NCBI GenBank assembly: GCA_025353765.1
Contig: JANXOD010000023.1
Coordinates: forward strand, 1 to 60,438
Length of the DNA: 60,438 nt
Reading direction: 5' to 3'
DNA from: Sphingobacteriales bacterium
Lineage (GTDB): Bacteria; Bacteroidota; Bacteroidia; Sphingobacteriales; Sphingobacteriaceae
Part shown: positions 60,297-60,438 of the stretch, piece after piece
Layout: the number at the start of each line of letters is the position of its first letter
How positions within the stretch are numbered: position 1 is the first letter of the stretch
Translations under genes and position numbers: made by a program
Notes under the pieces: model-generated
The model's database searches: none
What the model saw: only the letters and a program-made list of their open reading frames with translations
What the model was told of the DNA's origin: nothing

Positions 60297-60438
60297 CATA
60301 CTTTTTATATCAAGCGCCATACTTTTTATATCAAGCGCCATACTTTTTATATCAAGCGCCATACTTTTTATATCAAGCGCCATACTTTTTATATCAAGCG
60401 CCATACTTTTTATATCAAGCGCCATACTTTTTATATCA
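60297..60438. repeat. 21-bp perfect tandem array running off the window end
   Basis: Six identical 21-bp units (each starts CATACTTTTTATATC and ends AAGCGC) at 60297, 60318, 60339, 60360, 60381 and 60402, plus 16 bases of a seventh at 60423-60438. There are no spacers. The period is a multiple of three. On the minus strand one frame is open and repeats M-A-L-D-I-K-S, ending M-T-S-stop at the left border. All three plus-strand frames are also open. The array begins directly after the duplicated bcp region. Confidence 0.95.

Noticed and set aside
60297-60438. Tandem array as a CRISPR array
   Set aside because: The 21-bp units abut with no unique spacers, and no cas gene is present in the window.

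Overview
The window looks like chromosomal DNA of a Bacteroidota bacterium, most likely a Sphingobacteriales/Pedobacter-like lineage. The signs are: AT-rich DNA; two proteins with type IX secretion (T9SS) C-terminal sorting domains; short matches to the Bacteroidota -7 promoter element TAnnTTTG just upstream of many starts; few Shine-Dalgarno sequences; and family members typical of that phylum (DUF2147, OmpA with a carboxypeptidase-regulatory-like domain, MqnP/UbiA-like prenyltransferase). This placement is an inference from gene content.

Layout. 0-5.5 kb: CoA-binding protein and FAD oxidoreductase, a lemA-TPM-TPM membrane gene set, and dnaA, separated by a strong bidirectional terminator. 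5.6-9.9 kb: a 5'-nucleotidase split over two genes, the catalytic subunit of a methylmalonyl-CoA mutase without its B12 domain, and an IscA-type Fe-S carrier. 9.9-12.4 kb: PagL-like lipid A deacylase and a MacB-type permease. 12.4-19.9 kb: a leftward surface-polysaccharide precursor cluster (Ugd, UDP-xylose synthase, GalE, RmlB, CpsB-type phosphatase) enclosing two tandem DUF3137 membrane proteins. 20-25 kb: waaA (Kdo transferase), a dicarboxylate symporter, and an ECF sigma factor with a probable membrane anti-sigma partner. 25-35 kb: GH20 hexosaminidase, an Ig-repeat lipoprotein, thioredoxin reductase, acyl-CoA carboxylase beta subunit, YCF48-like and DUF2147 secreted proteins, and tRNA-Leu(GAG). 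35-40 kb: MBL hydrolase, lolA-ftsK, engB and a prenyltransferase. 40-54 kb: OmpA-like protein, oligopeptidase F, LTA-synthase-like enzyme, amino-acid permease, Kup, FAH-family hydrolase, M23 peptidase and the peroxiredoxin bcp.

The most unusual part is 53.8-60.4 kb. A cassette with a lone T9SS sorting-domain protein and a 1538-residue secreted protein carrying two tandem thermolysin (M4)-like domains (the first with an intact active site, the second with the catalytic residues replaced) is flanked by a direct duplication of about 0.5 kb of the 3' half of bcp and its downstream DNA. The duplicated bcp copy is 5'-truncated and frameshifted. Downstream of the frameshift its ten differences from the intact gene are all synonymous. 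A 21-bp tandem array follows at once and runs off the window end.

Repeated DNA also shows up elsewhere. A composite low-complexity repeat lies upstream of engB, and its two blocks recur in the same relative order inside the waaA reading frame. A 42-bp minisatellite follows the carboxylase gene and is in frame with it beyond a double stop. No rRNA, CRISPR array, transposase or phage gene was seen.
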